Source: JAQWRV01 sp045564915 (GTDB lineage Bacteria > Pseudomonadota > Alphaproteobacteria > Rhodospirillales > Rhodospirillaceae). From it: DNA of 64,000 nucleotides. A model generated the notes under the pieces. That model searched no databases and was not told the origin of the DNA. It saw nothing but the letters and a program-made list of their open reading frames with translations. Below, in pieces: positions 1 to 8,292 of the stretch (its first letter is position 1; each line of letters opens with the position of its first letter). The stretch is from positions 124,001 through 188,000 of the forward strand of contig JBJLGL010000001.1 in NCBI GenBank assembly GCA_045564915.1, in the 5' to 3' direction. A program made the position numbers and the translations under genes.

Positions 1-1
1 A

Positions 2-550
2 GGACACAACATTGAAGTCCCCTTCACACCTGGTCGCACAGACTCATCTCAGGAACAGACTGATGTAGAAGGGTTCGCTGTCTTGGAACCGGAGGCAGAT
101 GGATTTCGTAATTTCCAGAAAAAGGCTTATACCGTAGCAGCAGAAAAGATGCTGGTGGATAAAGCGCAGTTGCTGACCCTTAGCGCACCTGAGATGACAG
201 TGCTTGTTGGTGGCCTGCGCGTACTAGGTGCCAACACCGGTGACGCGAAGCATGGTGTATTCACGCAGCACATCGGTCAACTGACAAACGATTTCTTTGT
301 TAATCTCTTGGATATGAATACCGTATGGAGTTCAGCTTCTGAGTCTAGCGATATCTTCGAAGGCCTTGACCGTGAAACAGGTGCCGTTAAGTGGACTGGC
401 ACACGGGTTGATCTAATCTTCGGTTCTAACTCACAGCTTCGTGCTTTGAGTGAAGTCTATGCTCAGACTGATGCTAAAGATAAGTTCGTAAGTGACTTCG
501 TGGGTGCATGGAACAAGGTCATGAATCTTGACCGATTCGATATAGCTTAA
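2..550 (+). CDS. katG: catalase-peroxidase KatG, C-terminal part
   Basis: This is the 3' end of a catalase-peroxidase gene; the rest lies left of the window. The reading frame is open from base 2, giving about 182 residues before TAA. It begins with the KatG-typical stretch VPFTPGRTD...QEQTDVE and continues through FAVLEPEADGFRN, LSAPEMTVLVGGLRVLG and FGSNSQLRALSEVYA, which belong to the C-terminal peroxidase-like domain. The family is a bifunctional haem enzyme that removes hydrogen peroxide. The catalytic N-terminal domain and the Met-Tyr-Trp adduct cannot be checked here. A strong hairpin follows the stop, so the gene probably ends its transcript. Identity is confident; intactness is unknown. 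Confidence 0.95.
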   Translation, partial: GHNIEVPFTPGRTDSSQEQTDVEGFAVLEPEADGFRNFQKKAYTVAAEKMLVDKAQLLTLSAPEMTVLVGGLRVLGANTGDAKHGVFTQHIGQLTNDFFVNLLDMNTVWSSASESSDIFEGLDRETGAVKWTGTRVDLIFGSNSQLRALSEVYAQTDAKDKFVSDFVGAWNKVMNLDRFDIA

Positions 551-597
551 CTGCAAGACCAAATATATTTAGCAGTTGCAGCTAAAATAGAAATTCG

Positions 598-635
598 ATC
601 TGGCGCTAGAATATTTCTAGCGCCAGATTCATTTT
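598..635 (+). terminator. hairpin terminator after katG
   Basis: A perfect 14-bp inverted repeat (arm atctggcgctagaa, bases 598-611; matching arm 615-628) with a 3-base loop lies 47 bases after the katG stop. It is followed by a short T-rich stretch (attttg). The T run is only four bases, so this is a good but not textbook intrinsic terminator. Such a symmetric hairpin could also stop transcripts arriving from the minus-strand cluster. Confidence 0.7.
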
Positions 636-763
636 GATAAGAGCGAGAATTTATCAATGATCGGGAACCGGCCATTAAACCCATGACTATCACACTTGTT
701 ATGCAGGAGCACACACAGCAGAAAGTAATAAATTAAGTCTCCCGAGTATCCGAATAATCTAAG

Positions 764-1867
764 TTACGCCGGTTTAGTCGCTACATCGACCCAAGGATAA
801 CCCTGCGGTCCGAGAGCATGAGACTTAATGTCAATAAAGCCCAAATCGTCAAGCACCTCACTCCACTCAGTAGCGCAGGTTTCCGTAAAATAAGGCTCAC
901 CCCTATTTTCGGTTTCCCAATCCAGAATAACAGCTTGAAAGGGATGAACGCCTGTAAAGGGTGGGAGGTCATTAATTACTATATCACCGCCAGGCTTTAA
1001 GATCCGGAAAGCTTCTTTGATAATATCCTTCCCTACGCTAACCGGGGTCTCATGAAGTATGCAATACATCACTACGGCATCTACACTATTATCCAGTTCA
1101 CCAGTATCACGCACGTCACATTGGCGGAAGTGAATTGGTATACCAGCAGCTCGAGCACTATCGTGTCCGTTCATTACATTAGCTGCGGAGAGATCGCCAC
1201 CAACCAGTTCCGCATCGGGATAGACTCGAGAAACGGCCGTTAGCGTCATAGAACCACCACACCCCATGTCATAAATACGGTCGTAGTGATTTTTTGGCAG
1301 TAGCTTAGCCGCATTGGTGCGGTGGTTCCTCACATCCTCACCAACTTCGATCGCGGCCCACCCTCCTTTACTCATAACATAAGGATGAATGGCTGACATA
1401 AACATTGGACCGGCAAGGTCATAACCATCCCATCCGCCAGGTTCCAGGTGCCATTCAACGCCATCATGATACTTGGGTACCGGCAATGATTGATCCAACT
1501 CAAGCGATCCACCACAATCACTCACTTCGCCTAACGCAGTTAGCTTCTCTGCGTCTTCTCGTCGCTCTTCTATAGCTGGAATGGCACGTACAAAATTCTC
1601 CTCCGCTACATACCGCTGGTAAAACCTTTCGAACTTAAAAGCAGTAGACTTCATTGCCACAGCTTTGGCACGTACAATATGCTCTTCCAAGTGGGTGCTT
1701 AAACTACGGCAATCATGTTCAGCTATCAAAGCAGCTCCATCAGAATCGCTAGCAAAGTCTGCTCGAGCAATGTCTCGCACGCGACTTGACATATACGGTT
1801 GAAGAGAACCTAGAAATTGCAAGCCGGACCGGCCTCTTTGTGAAAGCTTTAGCATGCTATGCACCAT
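764..1867 (-). CDS. class I SAM-dependent methyltransferase, long form with helical N-terminal domain
   Basis: This 367-residue protein has a C-terminal class I methyltransferase fold. Motif I is DMGCGGS near residues 200-206, an acidic residue for the SAM ribose is near D225, and the post-motif strand is RILKPGG near 288-294. The first ~120 residues look helical and are not part of the fold. A linker at about 120-145 carries LPVPKY and HLEPGGW. The same architecture and linker recur in the protein at 30127-31308, so the two are paralogues. It starts 56 bases downstream of the Rieske oxygenase stop on the same strand, so co-transcription is likely. Substrate unknown; an O-methylation linked to the oxygenase product is a guess. 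Confidence 0.8.
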   Translation of the reverse strand: MVHSMLKLSQRGRSGLQFLGSLQPYMSSRVRDIARADFASDSDGAALIAEHDCRSLSTHLEEHIVRAKAVAMKSTAFKFERFYQRYVAEENFVRAIPAIEERREDAEKLTALGEVSDCGGSLELDQSLPVPKYHDGVEWHLEPGGWDGYDLAGPMFMSAIHPYVMSKGGWAAIEVGEDVRNHRTNAAKLLPKNHYDRIYDMGCGGSMTLTAVSRVYPDAELVGGDLSAANVMNGHDSARAAGIPIHFRQCDVRDTGELDNSVDAVVMYCILHETPVSVGKDIIKEAFRILKPGGDIVINDLPPFTGVHPFQAVILDWETENRGEPYFTETCATEWSEVLDDLGFIDIKSHALGPQGYPWVDVATKPA

Positions 1868-1881
1868 CTCCGATTTTTCTG

Positions 1882-1925
1882 TTTTATAGGGTTATCAGAC
1901 ACAAGAACCTTTTTATAGGGTTCTT
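1882..1925 (-). repeat. 12-bp direct repeat and 7-bp hairpin between oxygenase and methyltransferase genes
   Basis: The sequence ttttatagggtt occurs twice, at 1882-1893 and 1911-1922. The second copy sits within an inverted repeat (aagaacc at 1903-1909, ggttctt at 1919-1925) that overlaps the oxygenase stop codon. It could modulate read-through between the two genes, or be a small duplication. No T tract follows in the minus-strand direction, so it is not an intrinsic terminator. Confidence 0.4.
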
Positions 1926-3096
1926 AGCGGAATAGAATAAGGTTAGTTACTGATATGAAACATAGAGCAAGAGTAAGTTTTGCGGTTATGGTGGGTATGA
2001 TTTTATGTACCCACCCTTTTGGCTCAGCACCGCGAGCCGGTGATGGGGCGACGTACACTTCACGCCTACCCGATTTCTCAAGTTCTATATCATCAACGTA
2101 GCGTCCCAAGTCACGCCACTCGGCAACCTTACTGCGGAACATCAGCTCCATACCATCCGATTCTACTAATAACTCATTGGTGGTCGATAACCCGTTACAT
2201 CGGGGTTTAAGATGGCGAAGGATATCATGATCTTCCTTAGTCGCCTCAAATAATAGCTGGAGACGGTCAGCATCGTGCTCTGGTTCTAAGAGGAAATTCC
2301 GGGCCTGCAAAGTATAGGAACGTACCGTATTAAAATCTAACGGAGTACGTAGTGAGAAAAGTACCTGAGTGATATCCGTTGTCATTTCTTGGTAGAGCAT
2401 TTCTGCCAACCCAATCATACTCCATTCAACCGTTACCTTGGTCGTCTTACGGTCCTTTGGTAGAAGCCCAGCAACTCCTCCGCGCTTCTGACTTAGCAAT
2501 GGTGCAGTCCGAGAACGAGTAACCGTTGCTCCATGTTCCGTAGCTTTGATAGGAACGATATTAGCCTTCGCTGAAAGGCGGTTGCCAAATCTTTTATGGA
2601 CGAATGATAGATGTGAGGTATCAAGAGAATTCTCGCATAGACGTTCCCAATTGCAATCAGTCCATTCGTAGTTACCGCGGGTTACTCGCCATTCCTGATT
2701 GTCAATGAAAGGCTCAAACCAATTAGGGATAGTGGGGCGATCTTGTTCCGACTGATCCCCTACAAAAACCCAAATCAACCCCATATATTCTTCGACGGGG
2801 TAAGAATCAATCCGAGCACGTTTGGGAATAGTAATATCACCTTCCATAGCAGGGATCTTGGTACACTGACCTTCACCGTTAAACTCCCATCCGTGGTAGG
2901 GACAGGCAATACAATCACCAACAATCTCGCCACGATGCAACGCCCCACCCCTGTGGCAGCAAACATCAGATAAACAATTTAGTTTGCCACCCTCGGATCG
3001 GAATAGGACAAAATCAACACCTACCATTCTTGTATGATGAGGTTTATTTGATACTTCTTGAGATGTTGCTGCAACATACCAGTTATTGATGAGCAT
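1924..3096 (-). CDS. Rieske [2Fe-2S] aromatic-ring-type oxygenase with C-terminal membrane anchor
   Basis: This 390-residue protein has an N-terminal Rieske domain: C46-x-H48 and C65-x2-H68 ligate the [2Fe-2S] cluster. Next is a non-haem iron catalytic domain with the ligand motif D159-x2-H162-x4-H167 (sequence DTSHLSFVH). The length and the ENSLDTSH block resemble the VanA/PobA and TIC55/PaO branches of single-component-type oxygenase alpha subunits. The last ~22 residues form a hydrophobic helix (ITAKLTLALCFISV...), an anchor seen in the TIC55/PaO group but not in VanA. No reductase gene lies nearby, so electrons must come from elsewhere. Expected chemistry is hydroxylation or O-/N-demethylation of a hydrophobic substrate at the membrane; the substrate is unknown. 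Confidence 0.88.
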   Translation of the reverse strand: MLINNWYVAATSQEVSNKPHHTRMVGVDFVLFRSEGGKLNCLSDVCCHRGGALHRGEIVGDCIACPYHGWEFNGEGQCTKIPAMEGDITIPKRARIDSYPVEEYMGLIWVFVGDQSEQDRPTIPNWFEPFIDNQEWRVTRGNYEWTDCNWERLCENSLDTSHLSFVHKRFGNRLSAKANIVPIKATEHGATVTRSRTAPLLSQKRGGVAGLLPKDRKTTKVTVEWSMIGLAEMLYQEMTTDITQVLFSLRTPLDFNTVRSYTLQARNFLLEPEHDADRLQLLFEATKEDHDILRHLKPRCNGLSTTNELLVESDGMELMFRSKVAEWRDLGRYVDDIELEKSGRREVYVAPSPARGAEPKGWVHKIIPTITAKLTLALCFISVTNLILFR

Positions 3097-3291
3097 GTTT
3101 ATGATCCCTACATAAAACCCTATGAGAAATATAGAAAGAGTAGCGCAGACTAGATTATTATAGGCAGCAAATTGTTTTTATTTTAGGTTCAGAGGCCAAC
3201 TACTAATTTTCTAACCAAAGGTCGTATATAAAGACTAAAGCAAAGTAAGGCTTGATGTACATGATCGGCTGCCTGCCCGTGACACTTCTGT

Positions 3292-3816
3292 TCACTCGAT
3301 CACACACGCAATTATACATTCATTACCAGCATCAATAATTTCTCTAACGCTACAATACTGTTTAATTTTTGTCTGCCACCATTGCTTGTCCTCAACAATA
3401 AGGTGTGCATTACGTCCATCAGGAAGTTGCTTGCGCGCTCGGACATTAGAAATCTTGAAGAGAATAGTCTTACGTGCCTTGGACTGAATATGCTGAATCA
3501 CATCATCCAGGTGTTCAGGCTCAACATGTTCCATTACATCAAAAACAATTACCATGTCTTCTGTTTTGGGATCCCCGTCTTTACCACGTACGGCTGGGTC
3601 ATATTCTTCCACACGTACAGATGGCAGCACTTCGGCCAAGGCCACCTTCAATGTCCCTTTGCCACAACCATAATCCAAAATACTTTTTGCCCCACTGGCT
3701 AGAGCAATTCGCGCTACTGCCTGAGCGTATTTATGCGCCTTTGTTCCAAAGCCCTTGTTTTCCGCATGAAATCTTTGGTTTAGGTCACGGTATTCGTCAC
3801 TAATCAGTACGCGCAC
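3292..3816 (-). CDS. small class I SAM-dependent methyltransferase
   Basis: This 174-residue protein is almost entirely a methyltransferase core. Motif I is ILDYGCGKG at residues 46-54, the likely ribose-binding acid is D73 (EEYDP), and VFDVMEHVEPEHL is the motif IV region. The start is a GTG five bases after the stop of the DUF1838 gene at 3822, so translation is probably coupled. It is unrelated in domain layout to the long methyltransferases at 764 and 30127. A run of 195 bases without a gene separates it from the Rieske oxygenase. Substrate unknown. Confidence 0.75.
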   Translation of the reverse strand: MRVLISDEYRDLNQRFHAENKGFGTKAHKYAQAVARIALASGAKSILDYGCGKGTLKVALAEVLPSVRVEEYDPAVRGKDGDPKTEDMVIVFDVMEHVEPEHLDDVIQHIQSKARKTILFKISNVRARKQLPDGRNAHLIVEDKQWWQTKIKQYCSVREIIDAGNECIIACVIE

Positions 3817-3821
3817 ACTAA

Positions 3822-4823
3822 TTACACTCCCCCCGGCGGTGCGGGTTCTTGCTCACGGGCGTACCATTCTAGTGATGATAATGACGGCTCCTCCCACTCC
3901 GTTGGGGCATCAAGAAAACGACTATAATGCTTGGCAATATAATCAATAATACGCTGGTCAGGAGCCTCTTCTAATGAATGAATACTGGCAGCCATGACAC
4001 TGTATAAACAGTGCCCTGGGGCCTGACCCATTAGCATCCATGGTAGCCACGGCGTGTGACGGCCCCATACCGTAGTAGTATCCACTGTCGTTAAGGAAGG
4101 GTCCTGAAGGTCAGCCAGCGACATATTATAGACGTAGGTTTCAGTCACTTGGTTCATTGGCCCGGCACTCTCGCGAATCCATTTTTTTGGGTCCAAAGCA
4201 TTTGGATAGTATAAATTGATATGACGTTCCATCATGAGTCTGTCGCCATAGGCCTGCCAATTAAGGATAAACGGCTTAGGCTCAATCTTTTCATTAGTAT
4301 TAAGCCCACCAAAGCTGGGGCGAGATAGCTCAGATTCCCGAATGATGCGGTTAAACGGATCATTGGCCACCGGTACAACACGGACTTTCTCACCAGTGAA
4401 CGGATTTTCCATCTCTTCCAAAACCTCACCTGTTTCAAGGTCAGTATAAAACACTACTTCGCGTAATACTCTCCGATAGCCGTGTTCGCCTTCGAGAGGA
4501 AGAAGGCGTGTGGTACCCAAACCACGGAAGCCACAAAAGGTCTTAATAGGACCACCTGGCGCTACACCCATGACATAGCCATCTAGCCAACCGTAGTGTG
4601 TCGACTTCATATCTAAGTTCGATGAAACTTTAGCATAGGCTTCAACATTTCCGTAGGCAGTGGTAAGGTCATAGGTAGGACCACGCAGAGAAGCCCCCCC
4701 AGTTTTATGGGTTTTGGCCGATACCGAGTTGCCTGAAAACATCGCACTGCCTGCGCCCAAGCCAGCCAGAAGGGCCACTCGCCGATCAATTGCGACCTCA
4801 ATGGGTTGTATGGATTTTAACAT
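3822..4823 (-). CDS. DUF1838 family protein, Tat-exported (copy B)
   Basis: This 333-residue protein belongs to the DUF1838 family, whose function I do not know. It has a twin-arginine signal: RR at 14-15 followed by a hydrophobic stretch and a small-residue cleavage region near residue 36. The mature part has the blocks LRGPTYDLTTA, GWLDGYVMGVAPGGP, YTDLETGEVLEEMENP and the near-identical WLPWMLMGQAPGH and WEEPSLSS shared with its neighbour at 4844. The start has a good ribosome site (ggggag) eight bases upstream. It lies 20 bases after copy A and 5 bases before a methyltransferase, so these three form an operon. Export folded through Tat suggests a bound cofactor or metal, which is inference. 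Confidence 0.82.
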   Translation of the reverse strand: MLKSIQPIEVAIDRRVALLAGLGAGSAMFSGNSVSAKTHKTGGASLRGPTYDLTTAYGNVEAYAKVSSNLDMKSTHYGWLDGYVMGVAPGGPIKTFCGFRGLGTTRLLPLEGEHGYRRVLREVVFYTDLETGEVLEEMENPFTGEKVRVVPVANDPFNRIIRESELSRPSFGGLNTNEKIEPKPFILNWQAYGDRLMMERHINLYYPNALDPKKWIRESAGPMNQVTETYVYNMSLADLQDPSLTTVDTTTVWGRHTPWLPWMLMGQAPGHCLYSVMAASIHSLEEAPDQRIIDYIAKHYSRFLDAPTEWEEPSLSSLEWYAREQEPAPPGGV

Positions 4824-4843
4824 TGGTAAAACTCCCCAGTAAA

Positions 4844-5932
4844 TTAAACGCCACTTGGCAAAGCGGGTTCTTGTTCGCGAGAATAACGCTCAATTGACGA
4901 TAGTGACGGCTCCTCCCACACTTCTGGAGCTTCAAGAAATCTAGGATATTTCTTTGCCGTATATTCAACAATGTCATGCGGTATGTCATCCAGCGAATGA
5001 CGACTACCCATAAAGGTTTGATAAACTACATGACCCGGAGCCTGTCCCATCAGCATCCAAGGCAGCCAGGGTGTTATTCGTGCCCAAGTGCCTGTGCCGT
5101 AAACATGTGTAAGCTCTTCGTTCTGCACTTGATGCAGGGAGTGTACATTGAAGAACAGCTCTGACACCCGATTCATAGGGCCCGCGCTTTCTCGTACCCA
5201 TTCTCTTGGATCAAGAGCATTCTTATAATAAAGATGAATATGACGCTGATATAGCAGCCATTCATCTTTAATCATCCAATCGAGAATAAATGGCTTCGGT
5301 TCGCGCTTGGTCGCATTCAAGCCGCCATAGGCCGGGCCTGGTGAAATAATATTACGGATGATGCCATTGAATGGATCATTGGCTATATGTACGACACGGA
5401 CTTTCTCATCAGTATATGGATTGACCATCTCCTCCATAATTTCACCTGTAATGAGGTCATAATAAAAACCAACTTCACGTAGTAATTTACGATAACCCAC
5501 TCCCTCTTTATAAGGTATGAGACGTTTACAGCTCATACCTTTGAAGCCGCAGATATTCTTTACTGGTCCACCCGGTGACACCCCCATTACAAGGCCGTCA
5601 TACCATCCGTATGTAGTGGTTCTCATATCAATGTCAGATTCAATCCTGGCAATGGCAAGCATGTTGCCATCTGCCGTAGTAAGGTCCACATAAGGTCCGG
5701 TTAATGATGCGCCTTGAATACGCCTATTGATGTCAGGCGTTGCCGCAGATGCATTAAAGGCCATAGCCATAGTTCCCGCGGCGGTTCCAGCGCTGGCAGC
5801 AATCCCGGCCCCCACACCCAAGGTTTGACGGCGTGTAAGAGATGTCTCGGGCCCACCAAGACTATCATAATCCTCAACAACAAGGCCGGTGCGTATTTCC
5901 ATACTTGTATTGGTTGGATATTGGTCGGTCAT
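4844..5932 (-). CDS. DUF1838 family protein, Tat-exported (copy A)
   Basis: This is the larger paralogue of the protein at 3822. An upstream ATG at 5992 is possible, but the ATG at 5932 has aaggaag seven bases before it and the upper one has no ribosome site. I therefore choose 5932, giving 362 residues. The Tat motif is SLTRRQTLGV at 31-40, after an unusually long n-region, and the cleavage site is probably near NASA-A at 60-64. Shared DUF1838 blocks include LTGPYVDLTTADGN, GWYDGLVMGVSPGGP and WLPWMLMGQAPGH. It is the first gene of the minus-strand cluster, so its promoter should lie in the 380-base divergent region before 6313. Function unknown. Confidence 0.82.
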   Translation of the reverse strand: MTDQYPTNTSMEIRTGLVVEDYDSLGGPETSLTRRQTLGVGAGIAASAGTAAGTMAMAFNASAATPDINRRIQGASLTGPYVDLTTADGNMLAIARIESDIDMRTTTYGWYDGLVMGVSPGGPVKNICGFKGMSCKRLIPYKEGVGYRKLLREVGFYYDLITGEIMEEMVNPYTDEKVRVVHIANDPFNGIIRNIISPGPAYGGLNATKREPKPFILDWMIKDEWLLYQRHIHLYYKNALDPREWVRESAGPMNRVSELFFNVHSLHQVQNEELTHVYGTGTWARITPWLPWMLMGQAPGHVVYQTFMGSRHSLDDIPHDIVEYTAKKYPRFLEAPEVWEEPSLSSIERYSREQEPALPSGV

Positions 5933-6312
5933 TCGAGCACTTCCTTTATAGTGGCTGAGGGATTTTGCCTCGATTTCTTCTGAAACTAACATAGGGAATG
6001 GTTTATAGCCTAGCTAGTAGCTGTGGTATTAATCAACCAGCAGCAGCGTGTAGGATGATGTGTTAAGTTTGGTAGCAGGGCACCCACAATCTTGACCTCT
6101 AGCAATCACTTGAAATTAGAGTGGAAAGGAATGCATGCAATCAAGATAAACCGTATGCTCGGTGGCGATCTGAAGCCCCTCTGGCGTTAGAAGCACAATT
6201 ATGAATGTTTCGTTATGATAGGTATTCAGATATCGACTGTGGTATTGAGAGCATTTATTTCTGATACTATTAGGTTTCTAAATACGATAAGCCAAAAGCA
6301 AAAGGGGCTACA
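5933..6312. other. divergent intergenic region between DUF1838 and MBL-fold genes
   Basis: This region must hold promoters for both the minus-strand cluster and the plus-strand pair. The 10-mer ctgtggtatt occurs twice, at about 6021 and 6237, in the same orientation and could be an operator half. The plus-strand gene has aaaagggg five bases before its ATG. I could not identify a -35/-10 pair with confidence, and no gene is evident. Confidence 0.4.
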
Positions 6313-7206
6313 ATGAAACGACAGATCTTTGGCGATGTTTCAGTAGAGAAAGTCATTGATATGATAGACCCATTTGATGCGAAGCGGGCCTATCCCAATG
6401 AAAACTTGAGCGTGGCAGAAAACTATCGCGAGTGGCTGGAGCCACATTTTTTTGACTTTGACCTGCAAGCTATTATTCTGAGCTTTCATAGTTACATCAT
6501 TAGAACGCCCTACCACACGATTCTTGTTGATACATGCATTGGAAATCACAAAACTTTTGGCGGTATTCTCGACAAGTGGAATAATCGGAATGGACCGTTT
6601 CTCGACAACCTTAAGAAGGCCAATATAACTCCCGAGGAAGTAGACTATGTCATGTGTACGCATCTACATGCTGATCATGTTGGCTGGAATACACAGTTAA
6701 AAGATGGGCGCTGGGTACCAACATTTCCACACGCAAAATATATCTTCTCTAAAAATGACCTCGATGCCTCCCAGGAACGTGCAAAAAGTACCAACGTAAA
6801 TTATATTGCTCCATCGTACCAAGAAAGCGTTCTACCTATAATCGAGTCTGGGCAAGTTACAATCGTTGACACCGATTTTGCACTGGATGATGCACTCACT
6901 ATTCTACCAACGCATGGGCATACGCCGGGGCATTATTGTATTGAGATTAATGCTGGTGGACGTAAAGGTATTTTCACAGGAGATTGCTTGCATAATGCTA
7001 TTGGTATTGCTCATCCCGAGTGGACCACTACATTCTGCGAGGATAAAGCCAAGGCTAACGCTACCCGGGCAGCTCTGATCGATAACCTGACAGATCGCGA
7101 TATAACTTTGTTACCGGCACACTTTGCCGGACCAACCGCTGGACGTATAGCTTCAATAAAAGGTAGTAACAGACGTAAGTTCCTAGTAGCGCCGGAAGCG
7201 CTTTAA
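6313..7206 (+). CDS. metallo-beta-lactamase-fold hydrolase
   Basis: This 297-residue protein carries the full dinuclear metal site of the MBL superfamily: H117-L-H119-A-D121-H122 (THLHADH), a histidine at about 203-207 (HGHTPGH), D224 (FTGDCLH) and H270 (LLPAH). There is no signal peptide, so it is probably cytosolic. The layout resembles lactonases and glyoxalase II-like enzymes, including AHL-lactonase relatives, but the substrate cannot be read from the sequence. It is transcribed away from the DUF1838/oxygenase cluster and lies 149 bases upstream of a third DUF1838 gene. An ester, lactone or thioester intermediate of the same pathway is a reasonable inferred substrate. Confidence 0.85.
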   Translation: MKRQIFGDVSVEKVIDMIDPFDAKRAYPNENLSVAENYREWLEPHFFDFDLQAIILSFHSYIIRTPYHTILVDTCIGNHKTFGGILDKWNNRNGPFLDNLKKANITPEEVDYVMCTHLHADHVGWNTQLKDGRWVPTFPHAKYIFSKNDLDASQERAKSTNVNYIAPSYQESVLPIIESGQVTIVDTDFALDDALTILPTHGHTPGHYCIEINAGGRKGIFTGDCLHNAIGIAHPEWTTTFCEDKAKANATRAALIDNLTDRDITLLPAHFAGPTAGRIASIKGSNRRKFLVAPEAL

Positions 7207-7263
7207 GGCATCACCTATGGTTCATAATCTAGTCCTAGAATAGTCGATATTTGAAGGAACACT

Positions 7264-7338
7264 ATGACTCGGATTTTAGCCCTATGCGGTGCACAGAAAC
7301 CCTTTATTTTGAATAGTCTTAGCTCTTGCGCCGACTAG
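7264..7338 (+). CDS. possible 24-residue ORF upstream of DUF1838 copy C
   Basis: An ATG with gaaggaac directly upstream opens a 24-codon frame ending in TAG, 17 bases before the next gene. The start (MTRILALCGAQKP) loosely resembles the first strand of NADPH-dependent FMN reductases, so it might be a relic of a deleted gene. It might equally be a leader peptide or chance. There is no further support. Confidence 0.25.
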   Translation: MTRILALCGAQKPFILNSLSSCAD

Positions 7339-7355
7339 AAGGATAATCAGCCCCT

Positions 7356-8282
7356 ATGCCTTTTCAGAAAGCATGTATTGCCAAACATTCGCGCCGTCAT
7401 TTTCTAAGCAGCACTGCAGCTAGTTTAGGCTCGGCAACGGCCTTGCCTGCGATGGCACAGGGCCGGAAAGAAAAGAAGCGCAGAGACAAGGAGCGTAAAG
7501 AAACAATCACTGGGCCTTATGACTTCAGCGATCCTTATGATTGTCTTGCGGCTTACACCAAGACACGGGGCAGATTGGATGGGAGCGTTGGAATATTTCA
7601 CTACGTCGCACATGTATATGGCGTGCCGGATGGTCAAGTAGCTCAGCTTATGTACCGCCGCGAGGGAATTAGTCAGCATCGCATGACTATCCGCAAAGAT
7701 CGGACTATTGATTGTCAAATTATAGAATGCAACTACGTTCAGAACGCTGTGACAGGTGCTATAGTTGACGATTTCTTTGATAACCCTCTGACTGGGAATC
7801 TTGTGCCGGTGCACCACCAGCCACCGATTCCAGGCCCACTAGTGCGAATTAATCCGACGGGTGGGTTTAGGCCCAATGTCATATGGGAGCCACCAGCCGC
7901 ATTTGTGAATATTGTAGAACCGCCACTATTTGGCGAAGGGCGTGTCTTTTTTAATGATGATCTTCTAATGTACAATCCTCAACCTGAAGGTTCTCTACCA
8001 CCAGGAAACCCTAGAAGTGATGAGCTACAATGGACACAACTTACTACTTTCTCAGCCAGTACTGTTGACGTGCAGAACCCCGAGCTGATGAGTGCAAAGA
8101 GTTTTGCATTTGTTATAGCAGATATCCCATGGGCTAACTGGTTGGGAATGGACAAATTGCCGGGAAATATTCTCACGCGTTACTTAGCAGAAAAAATAAA
8201 TAATATTGAAGAGATTCCCAAGTGGCTCAGACAACGTATCGATACGGATCACCCCAATTTCTTTTCTGATCCTGGAATTTAG
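7356..8282 (+). CDS. DUF1838 family protein, Tat-exported, divergent (copy C)
   Basis: This 308-residue protein has a classic Tat signal: S12-R13-R14-H15-F16-L17, a hydrophobic segment, and a cleavage site near PAMAQ at 31-35. A very basic stretch follows the cleavage region (about 36-50). The mature domain retains DUF1838 features such as GPYDFSDPYDCLAAY, NPLTGNLVPVHHQPP and PWANWLGM. It is much less similar to copies A and B than they are to each other. It follows the MBL-fold gene in the same direction. Three members of one exported family of unknown function within 5 kb suggest a common extracytoplasmic role, perhaps on related substrates. Confidence 0.75.
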   Translation: MPFQKACIAKHSRRHFLSSTAASLGSATALPAMAQGRKEKKRRDKERKETITGPYDFSDPYDCLAAYTKTRGRLDGSVGIFHYVAHVYGVPDGQVAQLMYRREGISQHRMTIRKDRTIDCQIIECNYVQNAVTGAIVDDFFDNPLTGNLVPVHHQPPIPGPLVRINPTGGFRPNVIWEPPAAFVNIVEPPLFGEGRVFFNDDLLMYNPQPEGSLPPGNPRSDELQWTQLTTFSASTVDVQNPELMSAKSFAFVIADIPWANWLGMDKLPGNILTRYLAEKINNIEEIPKWLRQRIDTDHPNFFSDPGI

Positions 8283-8292
8283 CCCCGACCTC

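Noticed and set aside
5004..5201. Additional frames inside the DUF1838, gshA, ileS and fdsA genes
   Set aside because: They lie wholly inside well-supported genes on the same or opposite strand and match no family.
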